Of a stretch of 10,055 nucleotides of DNA, positions 1-5,521 are shown piece after piece. The position numbers and the translations under genes were made by a program. The notes below the pieces were generated by a model. That model ran no database searches. It was not told the DNA's origin and worked only from the letters and a program-made list of their open reading frames with translations. The stretch covers positions 1-10,055 of the forward strand of contig JBBSBK010000114.1 in assembly GCA_038251315.1 (NCBI GenBank), in the 5' to 3' direction. The DNA comes from JBBKXP01 sp038251315 (GTDB lineage Bacteria > Pseudomonadota > Alphaproteobacteria > Rhodobacterales > Rhodobacteraceae). The number at the start of each line of letters is the position of its first letter. Positions within the stretch are counted from its first letter, which is position 1.

Positions 1-104
1 TCTGCGGTCCAGCATCAAGGAACCTCGCAGCCTACGGTCGATGGCATGCCGCACGCGACAATGTCGGTCGCAGCCATAGCGACGTGCTCAGGCTGCTGCT
101 CGCG

Positions 105-380
105 TCACGCCCTCGCGCCAACACGGTTTGCTGACACCGCCTGCTCTCCTGTGTTAGATGTGGGGCCGCTATCATCGCTGAAATCGGGCGGCTCCATACC
201 CGCAAGGTCGAGCGGGAGAACGAAGTTGAACCAGTCCAGATCAAGCTCTTTGCTGTCGAAGAACGGCTCCCGATAGAGATCATCGCTCTGGCCTTGGTCA
301 GGCTGCTTGAGGGCCTCGAAGCGTTTCTGCTTTTGTTTGGCACGCCACCGTCGCTGCGCTTCAGCATTTGGGTTTGTCAT
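105..380 (-). CDS. Small uncharacterised protein, accessory-element type (91 aa)
   Basis: I do not recognise this gene. The start is well supported: the minus strand has a full AGGAGG Shine-Dalgarno (plus positions 388-393) 7 nt before the ATG, and promoter-like boxes lie just upstream. The product is soluble, with no signal peptide or membrane segment. Residues 5-25 (NAEAQRRWRAKQKQKRFEAL) form a very basic, probably helical stretch; residues 27-70 are acidic and aromatic (SDDLYREPFF, LDWFNFVLPLDLAGMEPPDF); the tail is low-complexity. From memory, short proteins opening with this kind of 'NAEAQRRWRAK' stretch are common on alphaproteobacterial plasmids, phages and islands, which fits the AT-richer surroundings and the tRNA nearby. 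The basic N-terminus could bind nucleic acid, but this is a guess. The last ~20 residues look unconserved, so the gene could be shortened relative to relatives. No partner gene is visible in the window. Confidence 0.6.
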   Translation of the reverse strand: MTNPNAEAQRRWRAKQKQKRFEALKQPDQGQSDDLYREPFFDSKELDLDWFNFVLPLDLAGMEPPDFSDDSGPTSNTGEQAVSANRVGARA

Positions 381-402
381 CGGTTATCCTCCTGTTGTTA
401 CC

Positions 403-431
403 ATTAGGCCATAATGCACTTAGTAAGTCAA
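403..431 (-). promoter_or_regulatory. Candidate sigma70 promoter for the small gene at 105-380
   Basis: On the minus strand, TTGACT (plus 426-431) is followed after 17 nt by CCTAAT (plus 403-408). These match 5/6 and 4/6 positions of the -35 and -10 consensus. Transcription would begin near 396, leaving a leader of about 16 nt that carries the AGGAGG ribosome site. Inferred from sequence only. Confidence 0.45.
418..428. promoter_or_regulatory. Candidate operator palindrome inside the promoter
   Basis: ACTTA-G-TAAGT is a perfect 5-bp inverted repeat around one central base. It overlaps the -35 box and the spacer of the candidate promoter for the small minus-strand gene. A short palindrome in this position is a typical place for a repressor, but it is short enough to occur by chance. 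Confidence 0.25.
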
Positions 432-709
432 GAACAAATTTGCTGTCAGCCTTTTATTCTGCTCGGTCATCTTGAGGTGCTGAGACTTGAAAGCTCTGTG
501 TGCGCCGAAGACTTACCGCATCGATCGAGCATCCTCGCGCCAGGGCGTCGGAACCGAAGCGACAAAATCACCAGCGACCGCTTGACCTCACAAGACGTGA
601 CGAGCAGCATTGACTTGGTTGCCTCGTCGAGGAGCGCACAAGCGAGCAGCAGTCATCGCTGCGGCCGTCTCAAGCCTACACCAAGAGGCCCCGTTCCACC
701 ATTTTCAGG

Positions 710-730
710 TTGTTGGTATCTTTGTTGGTA
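710..730. repeat. Two 9-bp direct repeats, 12-bp period
   Basis: TTGTTGGTA occurs at 710-718 and again at 722-730, separated by 3 bases. The 12-bp period resembles closely spaced recognition sites for one DNA-binding protein, such as the arm-type sites of a tyrosine recombinase. It lies 56 bp beyond the tRNA-Arg 3' end. No protein that could use it is encoded in the window. Confidence 0.45.
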
Positions 731-742
731 ACAAAAACAGCC

Positions 743-763
743 AAATAAATTTATGCTTTATTT
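743..763. repeat. AT-only inverted repeat downstream of tRNA-Arg
   Basis: AAATAAA (743-749) and TTTATTT (757-763) are perfect inverse complements with a 7-base loop. The repeat sits 23 bp past the tRNA 3' end in the direction of tRNA transcription. It could act as a weak transcription end point, but a stem made only of A:U pairs would be unstable, so the terminator reading is doubtful. Confidence 0.3.
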
Positions 764-774
764 TCAATGACTTG
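762..774 (+). promoter_or_regulatory. IHF-like sequence next to the tRNA 3' end
   Basis: TTTCAATGACTTG matches the IHF consensus WATCAANNNNTTR at every defined position except the second. It lies 12 bp from the end of tRNA-Arg. IHF sites are common inside phage and island attachment regions, so the position is suggestive. One mismatch in a loose consensus keeps the confidence low. Confidence 0.25.
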
Positions 775-785
775 GCATGATAAAC

Positions 786-862
786 TGGCGGACTGGGGAG
801 GATTCGAACCCCCGACCCCTTGATTCGTAGTCAAGTGCTCTATCCAACTGAGCTACCAATCC
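786..862 (-). tRNA. tRNA-Arg (anticodon ACG)
   Basis: A complete cloverleaf of 77 nt on the minus strand. The acceptor stem GGATTGG pairs with CCAGTCC through one G:U, followed by discriminator G and an encoded CCA (786-788). U8-A9 precede the D arm (GCTCAGTTGGATAGAGC). The anticodon stem CTTGA/TCAAG closes loop CTACGAA, giving anticodon ACG (826-828), which is normally edited to ICG by TadA to read CGU, CGC and CGA. The T loop is TTCGAAT. Residue 32 is C, the position thiolated by TtcA in its known tRNA substrates. The gene lies 56 bp after the histidine kinase stop on the same strand, with promoter-like boxes in between. Its 3' side borders an AT-rich accessory-looking region, the usual geometry of an island integration site. 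Confidence 0.97.
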
Positions 863-872
863 GCGTGAGGCG

Positions 873-901
873 CAGATAGCCGTGGCGCTGGATCATTGCA
901 A
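873..901 (-). promoter_or_regulatory. Candidate tRNA-Arg promoter
   Basis: On the minus strand, TTGCAA (896-901) and TATCTG (873-878) are separated by exactly 17 nt, and the -10 box ends 10 nt before the tRNA 5' end. The spacing is ideal for a start near 866 and a very short leader. This would let the tRNA be transcribed independently of the kinase operon upstream. Confidence 0.5.
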
Positions 902-918
902 GGCCGAAAACCGACCCG

Positions 919-2319
919 CTATTCGGCTGCTTCGCCCAGCGCGATTTCGGATTTCGGCAGGCAGATCGCGAATTCGGTGCCACTCGCGTCGGTCCGCCGC
1001 AGCGCCAGACTGCCGCCATGGCCGCGGATCAACTCGGCCGCAATGGTCAGCCCCAGACCGCTGCCGCCCTTGGTGGCACCCCCTTGAAACGCCTCGAACA
1101 GATGTTCGCGTGCCTTGGCGGGCATGCCCGGCCCTGTGTCAACGATGTTGATCCACCAGGCGCGGTCGTCCTCGTGGGCATGCACCGATATTTCGCCGGG
1201 TTTGCCGGTAGCCACGATCGCTTGCCGGGCGTTGCGCACCAGATTTGCGATGACCCGGAACAGTTGCTCGCCGTCGGCGCGGATCGTCAGGCCGGCCGGG
1301 ATGTCTTCGGAAAACGACAGGTCGTGATCGCCTGCTGCCAGCCGTTCGCTGTCGATCACGTCACCAACGATGGTGGCCAGCGCGACGCGAGAAAGGGCGG
1401 GTGGCGGTTCTTCGACCCGCCCGAACGCCAGCGTGCTTTCGCACAGGTTCACCGCGCGGGCGATGGAATTGACCAGCTTGGGCGCCATCCGCTGCACCAT
1501 CGGGTCGCCGCTGGCGTCGATCCGGTCGGTGAACAACTGCGCACTGGTCAGGATGTTGCGCAGGTCGTGGCTGACCTTGGCGACCGCACCACCCAGTTGC
1601 GCCAGCCGGTCCTTTTGCTTGAGCGCTCCGGTCAATTGGGTCTGCATCAGCTTCAGCGCCTCTTCGGCCTCGCGCAGTTCGCGCACCCCGGCGGACGGCA
1701 CGATAATCCGCCGGGCGTCTTCAGGGGCGGCGGCATAACTTTGCATATGCGCGACGACGCCCTTGATCGGTTTGACCAGAAACCGCCGCACGGCCAGAAA
1801 CAGCAGCAACGCCGTGACGATGGAAATCACCGCCGACAGCAGCAGGATGTTGATCCCATAGTCGATCATCGCGGTACGCAGTGGCCCCTGTTCCATCGTC
1901 ACCTCGATCAGCAGGCCCCCGTCCTGCACCGGGTTGCCGATCACCCGGATGATCGGGTTGCCGTTGGTCGCCAGCGTTTTCAGCGCGTCCAGGATCAGCG
2001 TTGGCCCGGGCGGGTTGCGCATGTCGTAGGTCGCCTCGATCGGGCGGGGGATGGGTGATGACAGGGCGAGCTGGCGCACTTCGTCGCGCCGCAGCACGAC
2101 GTTGAACACGCCCGCGTTGGTCAGCAGTTCGCGTTCAAGTTCGGGGCTGATCATGTCATCGACTTCCATCGCCAGCGACGCGATCTGTGCCCTCTCAAGG
2201 CGCAATGACAGATAGTCTTCGCGGAACCGCGCGACCGAAGGGACGAAGATCAACACCTCGGCCAACATGACAAAGGCTGTGGTCAGGATCAGCAGGCGGC
2301 CGGAAAGCGAATTGAACAT
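919..2319 (-). CDS. Membrane sensor histidine kinase, orphan in this window (466 aa)
   Basis: An inner-membrane sensor kinase that should autophosphorylate on His and pass the phosphate to a response regulator. Order of parts: transmembrane segment ~9-28; extracytoplasmic sensor ~29-155 with no motif I recognise; second transmembrane segment ~157-177; HAMP-like linker ~178-232; phosphoacceptor H-box KVSHDLRN with H251; N-box NLVRNARQA around 359-367; G1 box DTGPGM at 394-399; G2 box GSGLGL at 419-424. All catalytic boxes are intact and the length is normal for the family. A weak AAAGG ribosome site lies 4-5 nt before the ATG. It is the last gene of a minus-strand operon, 24 nt behind the flavin oxidoreductase gene, and is followed by tRNA-Arg. 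No response regulator lies in the window, so its partner and signal are unknown. The co-transcribed membrane and redox genes suggest an envelope or redox signal, which is inference. Confidence 0.93.
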   Translation of the reverse strand: MFNSLSGRLLILTTAFVMLAEVLIFVPSVARFREDYLSLRLERAQIASLAMEVDDMISPELERELLTNAGVFNVVLRRDEVRQLALSSPIPRPIEATYDMRNPPGPTLILDALKTLATNGNPIIRVIGNPVQDGGLLIEVTMEQGPLRTAMIDYGINILLLSAVISIVTALLLFLAVRRFLVKPIKGVVAHMQSYAAAPEDARRIIVPSAGVRELREAEEALKLMQTQLTGALKQKDRLAQLGGAVAKVSHDLRNILTSAQLFTDRIDASGDPMVQRMAPKLVNSIARAVNLCESTLAFGRVEEPPPALSRVALATIVGDVIDSERLAAGDHDLSFSEDIPAGLTIRADGEQLFRVIANLVRNARQAIVATGKPGEISVHAHEDDRAWWINIVDTGPGMPAKAREHLFEAFQGGATKGGSGLGLTIAAELIRGHGGSLALRRTDASGTEFAICLPKSEIALGEAAE

Positions 2320-2343
2320 GGTGCCTTTGCCGTTGGGCCGGCC

Positions 2344-3717
2344 CTATGGTAGCCAGCGTTGTACCAATCCTACCACTCGTTTCACGATTGCGCTATCGAA
2401 CAGCTTGGGGCTAAAGTAGGCCCCCGCCGCCCGTTTGTTGATTTCCGCAATGGTCGGATAGGGCAGGACGGTGTTCGCAATCGCCGACATTTTCAGATTG
2501 TTGGCAATCGCCATCGCCCACATCCCGATCAACTCGCCCGCCATCGCCCCGACGATGGACGCCCCCACTGGCCGCCCGCTGACCACCATGACCTTGATGA
2601 GGCCCGTCGTCTTTTCATCCGCAATCGCCCGGTCGTTGTGGGCGTATTCGGACCGCACAACGGTCAGGGCGCTGCCGTGCTTTTTCTGCGCCTCGGCCTC
2701 GGTCAGGCCGACCTGCGCCAGTTCGGGATCGGTATAGGTGGCCCACGGAATATGCGCTGTCTTCTGCTTGCTCGGCAGCCACAGCAGGATCGACCGGATC
2801 AGAACGCCGGCGTGGTAGTTTGCGACATGGGTGAATTGCAGCCCACCCGCCGCGTCGCCCATCGCATAGACCCGTTTGTTGGTGAGCGACCGCAGATCGG
2901 CCCCCACCGTCACGCCCTTGCGGTCAAATTTGACGTTGGCCTTGTCCAGCCCAAGGTTTTCCACATTCACCTTGCGCCCGACCGCGACCAGCAGGTGCGA
3001 CCCGGTAAAATCGCCCTTGGGAGTGTGCACGGTGATCTTGGTCTTGGTGCCGCTGACCTTGTCGGCATTCGCCCCCTCGACAATCTCGATCCCTTCGGCG
3101 CGGAGTTTATCCAGCACGATAGCAGCCAGTTCCGGGTCGTCTTTGCCCATCGCCTTGTCGCCTTCGATCACTGTGACCTTGCAGCCCAGCCGGATATGTG
3201 CTTGCGCCATTTCCATCCCGATCGGACCGCCGCCGATGATGAGCAGGTGGGTGGGTTTGTCCCGCAGGTCGAAAATGGTTTCGTTGGTGTGGACGGTCAC
3301 GCCGTCCAGCCCCGGTATCGGCGGCACGAACGGCCCCGATCCGGTGGCGACCACAAACCGCCGGGCAGTGATCACATCGTCACCCGCCTGCACTTCGGTC
3401 GGGCTGACAAAGGCCGCCATTTCGCGGATCACATGAACGCCCAAACCTTCAAACCGTTCCTGACTGTCGACCGGGGCGATGGTGTCGATCACCCTGCGGA
3501 CATGGTCCTTGGCCGCGTCGAAGGCCATAGGCGGGTTGATCTTGCCCGCGTGCAACAGGGCCTTGGACGGGATGCAGCCGTAATTCAGGCAATCGCCGCC
3601 CATCAGATGACCCTCGATCAGGACTACTTTGGCCCCCATCTGCACGGCCCCGGCAGCCAGCGACAGGCCGCCCGATCCGGCGCCGATAATGCAAAGGTCG
3701 GTTTTGATATAGCTCAT
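2344..3717 (-). CDS. FAD/NAD(P)-dependent disulfide oxidoreductase, Lpd/MerA-like (457 aa)
   Basis: A class I pyridine nucleotide-disulfide oxidoreductase, normally transferring electrons from NAD(P)H through FAD to a redox-active disulfide. FAD-binding GAGSGG is at 12-17; the redox disulfide is GGDCLNYGCIPSK with C43 and C48; the NAD(P) Rossmann motif GGGPIG is at 162-167; the second FAD motif MGDAAGG is at 286-292; the dimerisation domain fills ~325-457. The C-terminal active-site motif reads PYPTIAE: Tyr420 stands where lipoamide dehydrogenase has its catalytic His, while Glu425 is kept. The protein also lacks the N-terminal metal-binding domain and the C-terminal Cys pair of mercuric reductase. 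It is therefore probably neither the E3 subunit of a dehydrogenase complex nor a true MerA; the substrate is unknown. A longer in-frame start exists upstream, but ATG 3717 gives the family's normal N-terminus, follows AAAGG, and begins 1 nt after the VTT gene's stop, so it should be translationally coupled. Confidence 0.9.
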   Translation of the reverse strand: MSYIKTDLCIIGAGSGGLSLAAGAVQMGAKVVLIEGHLMGGDCLNYGCIPSKALLHAGKINPPMAFDAAKDHVRRVIDTIAPVDSQERFEGLGVHVIREMAAFVSPTEVQAGDDVITARRFVVATGSGPFVPPIPGLDGVTVHTNETIFDLRDKPTHLLIIGGGPIGMEMAQAHIRLGCKVTVIEGDKAMGKDDPELAAIVLDKLRAEGIEIVEGANADKVSGTKTKITVHTPKGDFTGSHLLVAVGRKVNVENLGLDKANVKFDRKGVTVGADLRSLTNKRVYAMGDAAGGLQFTHVANYHAGVLIRSILLWLPSKQKTAHIPWATYTDPELAQVGLTEAEAQKKHGSALTVVRSEYAHNDRAIADEKTTGLIKVMVVSGRPVGASIVGAMAGELIGMWAMAIANNLKMSAIANTVLPYPTIAEINKRAAGAYFSPKLFDSAIVKRVVGLVQRWLP

Positions 3718-3718
3718 G

Positions 3719-4453
3719 TCAAATACCTTTCTTGCCGCGCAGGGCCTTGATCGCGATAGGCAGCGCCGCCAGCAGGCACAGGCCGAGAATGGGTAAATAG
3801 ATTTTCGGGTCGCTGAAGATGCTGAAACTGAAATCCTCGCCGCGCGCAAACACCGCGCCCAGACCCGCCCCGACTGAGGTATAGACGACGGTGCCGGGGA
3901 TGATGCCAAAGAACGTGGAGATTGCAAAGCGCGACAGCGGCACACCGACCAGCGCGGGTACAAGGTTGGCGACAAAGAACGGCACGGCGGGGACAAGGCG
4001 GATCAGGAACAGCATCGACCACTGGTTTTCGTTGATCCCGTCTTTGATTTTCTTGACCGCGCCTTCCGACGAATCCATGCGCGCGGACAGTTTCTCGCCC
4101 AAGCCCCAGCGGGCGGCCAGAAAAATACAGATCGCACCGATCGTTGCGGCGACTAAGTTGAACAATGCACCCGGAAAGGTGGCAAACAGGAAACCGCCTG
4201 TCAGGGTGGCAATGGTTGCCCCCGGCAGGGAGAATGCCACGATGACGATATAGGCAAGGATGAACAGGCTGACCGTCAGCAGATAGTTGTTATCGCGAAA
4301 CGCGATCAGCGCCTCGCGGTTGTCGCGCAGGGCGTCGAAACTGATGTAATCGCGCAGGAATATGAACCCCAGAACTGCGGCGACCAGAATGCCGATCAAC
4401 GGCAGACGGCGCAGGATCGGGTTTTGCGGCTTTTTGTCGGTCTTGTCGGTCAT
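3719..4453 (-). CDS. TVP38/TMEM64 (VTT-domain, DedA-like) membrane protein (244 aa)
   Basis: An integral inner-membrane protein of the VTT/DedA superfamily, whose members are implicated in lipid scrambling, envelope integrity or transport. The exact role of this bacterial branch is unsettled. Hydrophobic segments fall near 16-34, 58-76, 80-117 (re-entrant plus helix), 147-170, 178-200 and 217-236. Signature motifs are SLPGAT (75-80), TGGFLFA (85-91), PGALFN then a long hydrophobic helix ending AARWGLG (113-119), and the second half FLIRLVPAVPF (149-159) with IIPGTVVYTSVGAGLG (184-199). The N-terminus is lysine-rich and cytoplasmic. The start has AGGA 5 nt upstream. It is the first gene of the operon with the flavin oxidoreductase (1-nt gap) and the histidine kinase. 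VTT proteins next to or fused with such oxidoreductases recur in bacteria, so the two probably act together at the membrane. Confidence 0.92.
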   Translation of the reverse strand: MTDKTDKKPQNPILRRLPLIGILVAAVLGFIFLRDYISFDALRDNREALIAFRDNNYLLTVSLFILAYIVIVAFSLPGATIATLTGGFLFATFPGALFNLVAATIGAICIFLAARWGLGEKLSARMDSSEGAVKKIKDGINENQWSMLFLIRLVPAVPFFVANLVPALVGVPLSRFAISTFFGIIPGTVVYTSVGAGLGAVFARGEDFSFSIFSDPKIYLPILGLCLLAALPIAIKALRGKKGI

Positions 4454-4736
4454 GGTCCTGCTTTCGGGGAAACGCGTTTGGCCCTAGATGCCCGTCAAGC
4501 CATGCCGCGCCTACCCCGATCACGCCGGGTTGAAGGGGGGCAGCGTCGTCTTGCATTCTGACAGGGGTTCACGGCCCCGGTTGAAACATTTGCGTGATCC
4601 CGCCCACAGAATGTTGCAGAAAACCGCCCCCAACCGCGTTGACAGCGCCCGGTCCCCCCTCTAAAGGCAGGGCTTGAATTGTTCATGGGTCTTGATTCCG
4701 CATCGCGGTTCGGCCCGCCTGACCGGAGAAAGCGCG
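4454..4736. other. Divergent intergenic region, VTT operon / rpmH
   Basis: 283 bases separating the leftward VTT operon from rightward rpmH. The rpmH side carries clear promoter boxes at 4639-4667. For the leftward operon no convincing -35/-10 pair was found: TTGACG (minus strand, plus ~4492-4497) has no good -10 at the right distance. A 6-bp inverted repeat AACATT...AATGTT lies around 4586-4616 with a long loop and is probably not meaningful. No reading frame here has protein-like character. Confidence 0.4.
4639..4667 (+). promoter_or_regulatory. Promoter of rpmH-rnpA-yidD
   Basis: A perfect consensus -35 TTGACA (4639-4644) is followed by a 17-nt C-rich spacer and a weaker -10 TAAAGG (4662-4667). 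Transcription would start near 4674, giving a leader of about 60 nt before rpmH. It is the best -35 match in the intergenic region and is placed as expected for a highly expressed ribosomal protein gene. Confidence 0.55.
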
Positions 4737-4871
4737 ATGAAACGCACATTCCAGCCTTCCAATCGGGTGCGCAGCAACCGCCACGGTTTCCGCGCCCGCA
4801 TGGCCACCAAGAACGGCCGCAAGATCTTGAACGCGCGTCGCGCCAAGGGTCGGGCCAAGCTAAGCGCGTAG
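4737..4871 (+). CDS. rpmH: Large ribosomal subunit protein bL34 (44 aa)
   Basis: Ribosomal protein bL34, a small basic protein of the 50S subunit. The sequence begins MKRTFQPSNRVRSNRHGFRA and continues with the conserved RMATKNGRKILNARRAKGRAKL block; the length of 44 aa is exactly typical. The ATG at 4737 is chosen over an in-frame ATG 63 nt upstream because GGAGAAAG lies directly in front of it and MKRTFQPS is the universal N-terminus. It is the first gene of the rpmH-rnpA-yidD unit and 12 nt separate its stop from the rnpA GTG. A large hairpin begins 23 nt after the stop and may limit read-through into rnpA, matching the much greater need for L34 than for RnpA. Confidence 0.98.
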   Translation: MKRTFQPSNRVRSNRHGFRARMATKNGRKILNARRAKGRAKLSA

Positions 4872-4883
4872 GGCGCTGATCTT

Positions 4884-5288
4884 GTGACGTCTTTGAAACC
4901 GCCGCTGGCCCCCGACGCAGAGCGTGCTGCATCGGGCACCCCAGCGGCGGTTTCCGTTTTGCCAGTAGTTCTGACCAAACGCGCCGATTTCGTCCGCGCA
5001 TCGTCGGCACGCCGCCAAGGCACCCCCGGCATCCATCTGCAGGGGCGTGACCGAGGCGACGACGCGGCAATGCGCGTCGGATTCACCTGTTCCAAAAAGG
5101 TCGGCAACGCCGTCGCCCGCAACCGCGCCAAACGGCACCTGCGCGAGGTCGCGCGGCTGGTCCTGCCGCTGCATGGCCGCCACGGCTGGGATTATGTACT
5201 GGTCGGTCGCGCCGAGGTCACGGCAACCCGCGATTTCCACCAGATGCAGGCCGACCTGATCCGCGCCCTTGCGGCGGTCCACACATGA
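4884..5288 (+). CDS. rnpA: Ribonuclease P protein component (134 aa, GTG start)
   Basis: The protein subunit of RNase P, which helps the catalytic RNA remove 5' leaders from precursor tRNAs. The core runs from TKRADF (31-36) through the RNR signature VGFTCSKKVGNAVARNRAKR (65-84, RNR at 79-81) and HLREVARLVLP to the GWDYVLVGR strand (101-109). The GTG at 4884 is the best upstream start but has only a weak AGGG about 10 nt away. It gives roughly 30 residues before the conserved core, and codons 5-24 lie entirely within a strong hairpin. A TTG at 4959 would give a shorter N-terminus (MPVVLTKRADF), so the start is uncertain. The stop overlaps the yidD start (ATGA), implying coupling. Confidence 0.95.
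   Translation: MTSLKPPLAPDAERAASGTPAAVSVLPVVLTKRADFVRASSARRQGTPGIHLQGRDRGDDAAMRVGFTCSKKVGNAVARNRAKRHLREVARLVLPLHGRHGWDYVLVGRAEVTATRDFHQMQADLIRALAAVHT
4895..4954 (+). promoter_or_regulatory. Large hairpin at rpmH/rnpA junction, possible attenuator
   Basis: GAAACCGCCGCTGG (4895-4908) and CCAGCGGCGGTTTC (4941-4954) form a perfect 14-bp stem. Inside it, CCCGA-C-GCAG (4911-4920) pairs with CTGC-A-TCGGG (4927-4936), leaving a 6-base loop. A CCGTTTT tract follows at 4954-4960. The shape resembles an intrinsic terminator with an imperfect U-run, so partial termination after rpmH is plausible. It lies within the first codons of rnpA as started at GTG 4884, so it could also control rnpA translation or be an mRNA processing site. 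Confidence 0.6.
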
Positions 5289-5521
5289 CGCCGCTGGCCC
5301 ATGTTGTCGCCCTGCCCGTCCGCGCCTATCGGTTGCTGTTCAGCCCCTGGGTCGGACACGGGTGTCGGTATCAGCCGACCTGCTCGGCCTATGCACTGGA
5401 AGCTTTGGAAAAGCATGGCGCTGTCCGGGGCAGTTGGCTGACGCTGCGCCGCATCGGCCGGTGCCATCCATGGGGCGGTTCTGGCTATGATCCGGTGCCG
5501 GGGCCACGTCACGACCATTGA
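5285..5521 (+). CDS. yidD: Membrane protein insertion efficiency factor YidD (78 aa)
   Basis: A small, membrane-associated protein that assists YidC/Sec-dependent insertion of inner-membrane proteins. The family signature is complete: PVRAYRLLFSP (11-21), GHGCRYQPTCSAYALEAL (24-41), a basic amphipathic middle, and RRIGRCHPWGGSGYDPVP (55-72), including conserved C27, C33 and C60. The length is normal. Its ATG overlaps the rnpA stop by four bases (ATGA), so translation is probably coupled. The stop directly abuts the stop of the convergent pentapeptide gene. Its usual partner yidC is present but displaced by about 4.5 kb. Confidence 0.97.
   Translation: MTPLAHVVALPVRAYRLLFSPWVGHGCRYQPTCSAYALEALEKHGAVRGSWLTLRRIGRCHPWGGSGYDPVPGPRHDH

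Larger units (their letters stand above)
432..785. other. Non-coding AT-richer stretch between the small gene and tRNA-Arg
   Basis: About 350 bases with no convincing gene on either strand. The one long plus-strand reading frame (414-731) has no recognisable protein character. Base composition drops towards A+T, most strongly at 718-785, unlike the GC-rich core genes to the right. The stretch contains a 9-bp direct repeat (710-718 and 722-730), an AT-only inverted repeat (743-763) and an IHF-like sequence (762-774), all within 80 bp of the tRNA 3' end. This suggests a decayed or boundary part of an integrated element; no integrase fragment could be recognised. Confidence 0.4.

Noticed and set aside
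414..731. Plus-strand frame of 105 aa in the accessory edge
   Set aside because: It starts inside the promoter area of the divergent small gene, has only a marginal ribosome site, and its product is Ser/Arg-rich with no recognisable features.
1018..2058. Long plus-strand reading frame (346 aa) opposite the histidine kinase
   Set aside because: It is antisense to a gene with every kinase motif; its product is rich in Arg, His, Gln and Asp with no domain. Such frames are expected in GC-rich DNA.
2335..2344. Perfect 10-bp palindrome GGGCCGGCCC between the oxidoreductase and the kinase
   Set aside because: Built only from G and C in GC-rich DNA, with no loop and no U-run; likely incidental.
2344..3717. 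Annotation as merA (mercuric reductase) or lpdA (E3 subunit)
   Set aside because: No C-terminal Cys pair or metal-binding domain for MerA, catalytic His replaced for Lpd, and no mer or dehydrogenase-complex genes nearby.
2359..3750. Plus-strand frame of 463 aa opposite the oxidoreductase
   Set aside because: Mirror of a clear FAD/NAD(P) enzyme; low-complexity His/Arg/Asp/Gly composition and no recognisable domain.
3718..3996. 93-residue N-terminal extension of the oxidoreductase
   Set aside because: The in-frame extension overlaps the VTT gene and is Arg/Ser/Cys-rich without domain character; ATG 3717 gives the normal MSYIKTDLCIIGAGSGG start and has a ribosome site.
4560..4640. Possible DnaA-box or replication origin near rpmH
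   Set aside because: rpmH can lie near oriC in some bacteria, but no TTATCCACA-like boxes or AT-rich unwinding region are visible.
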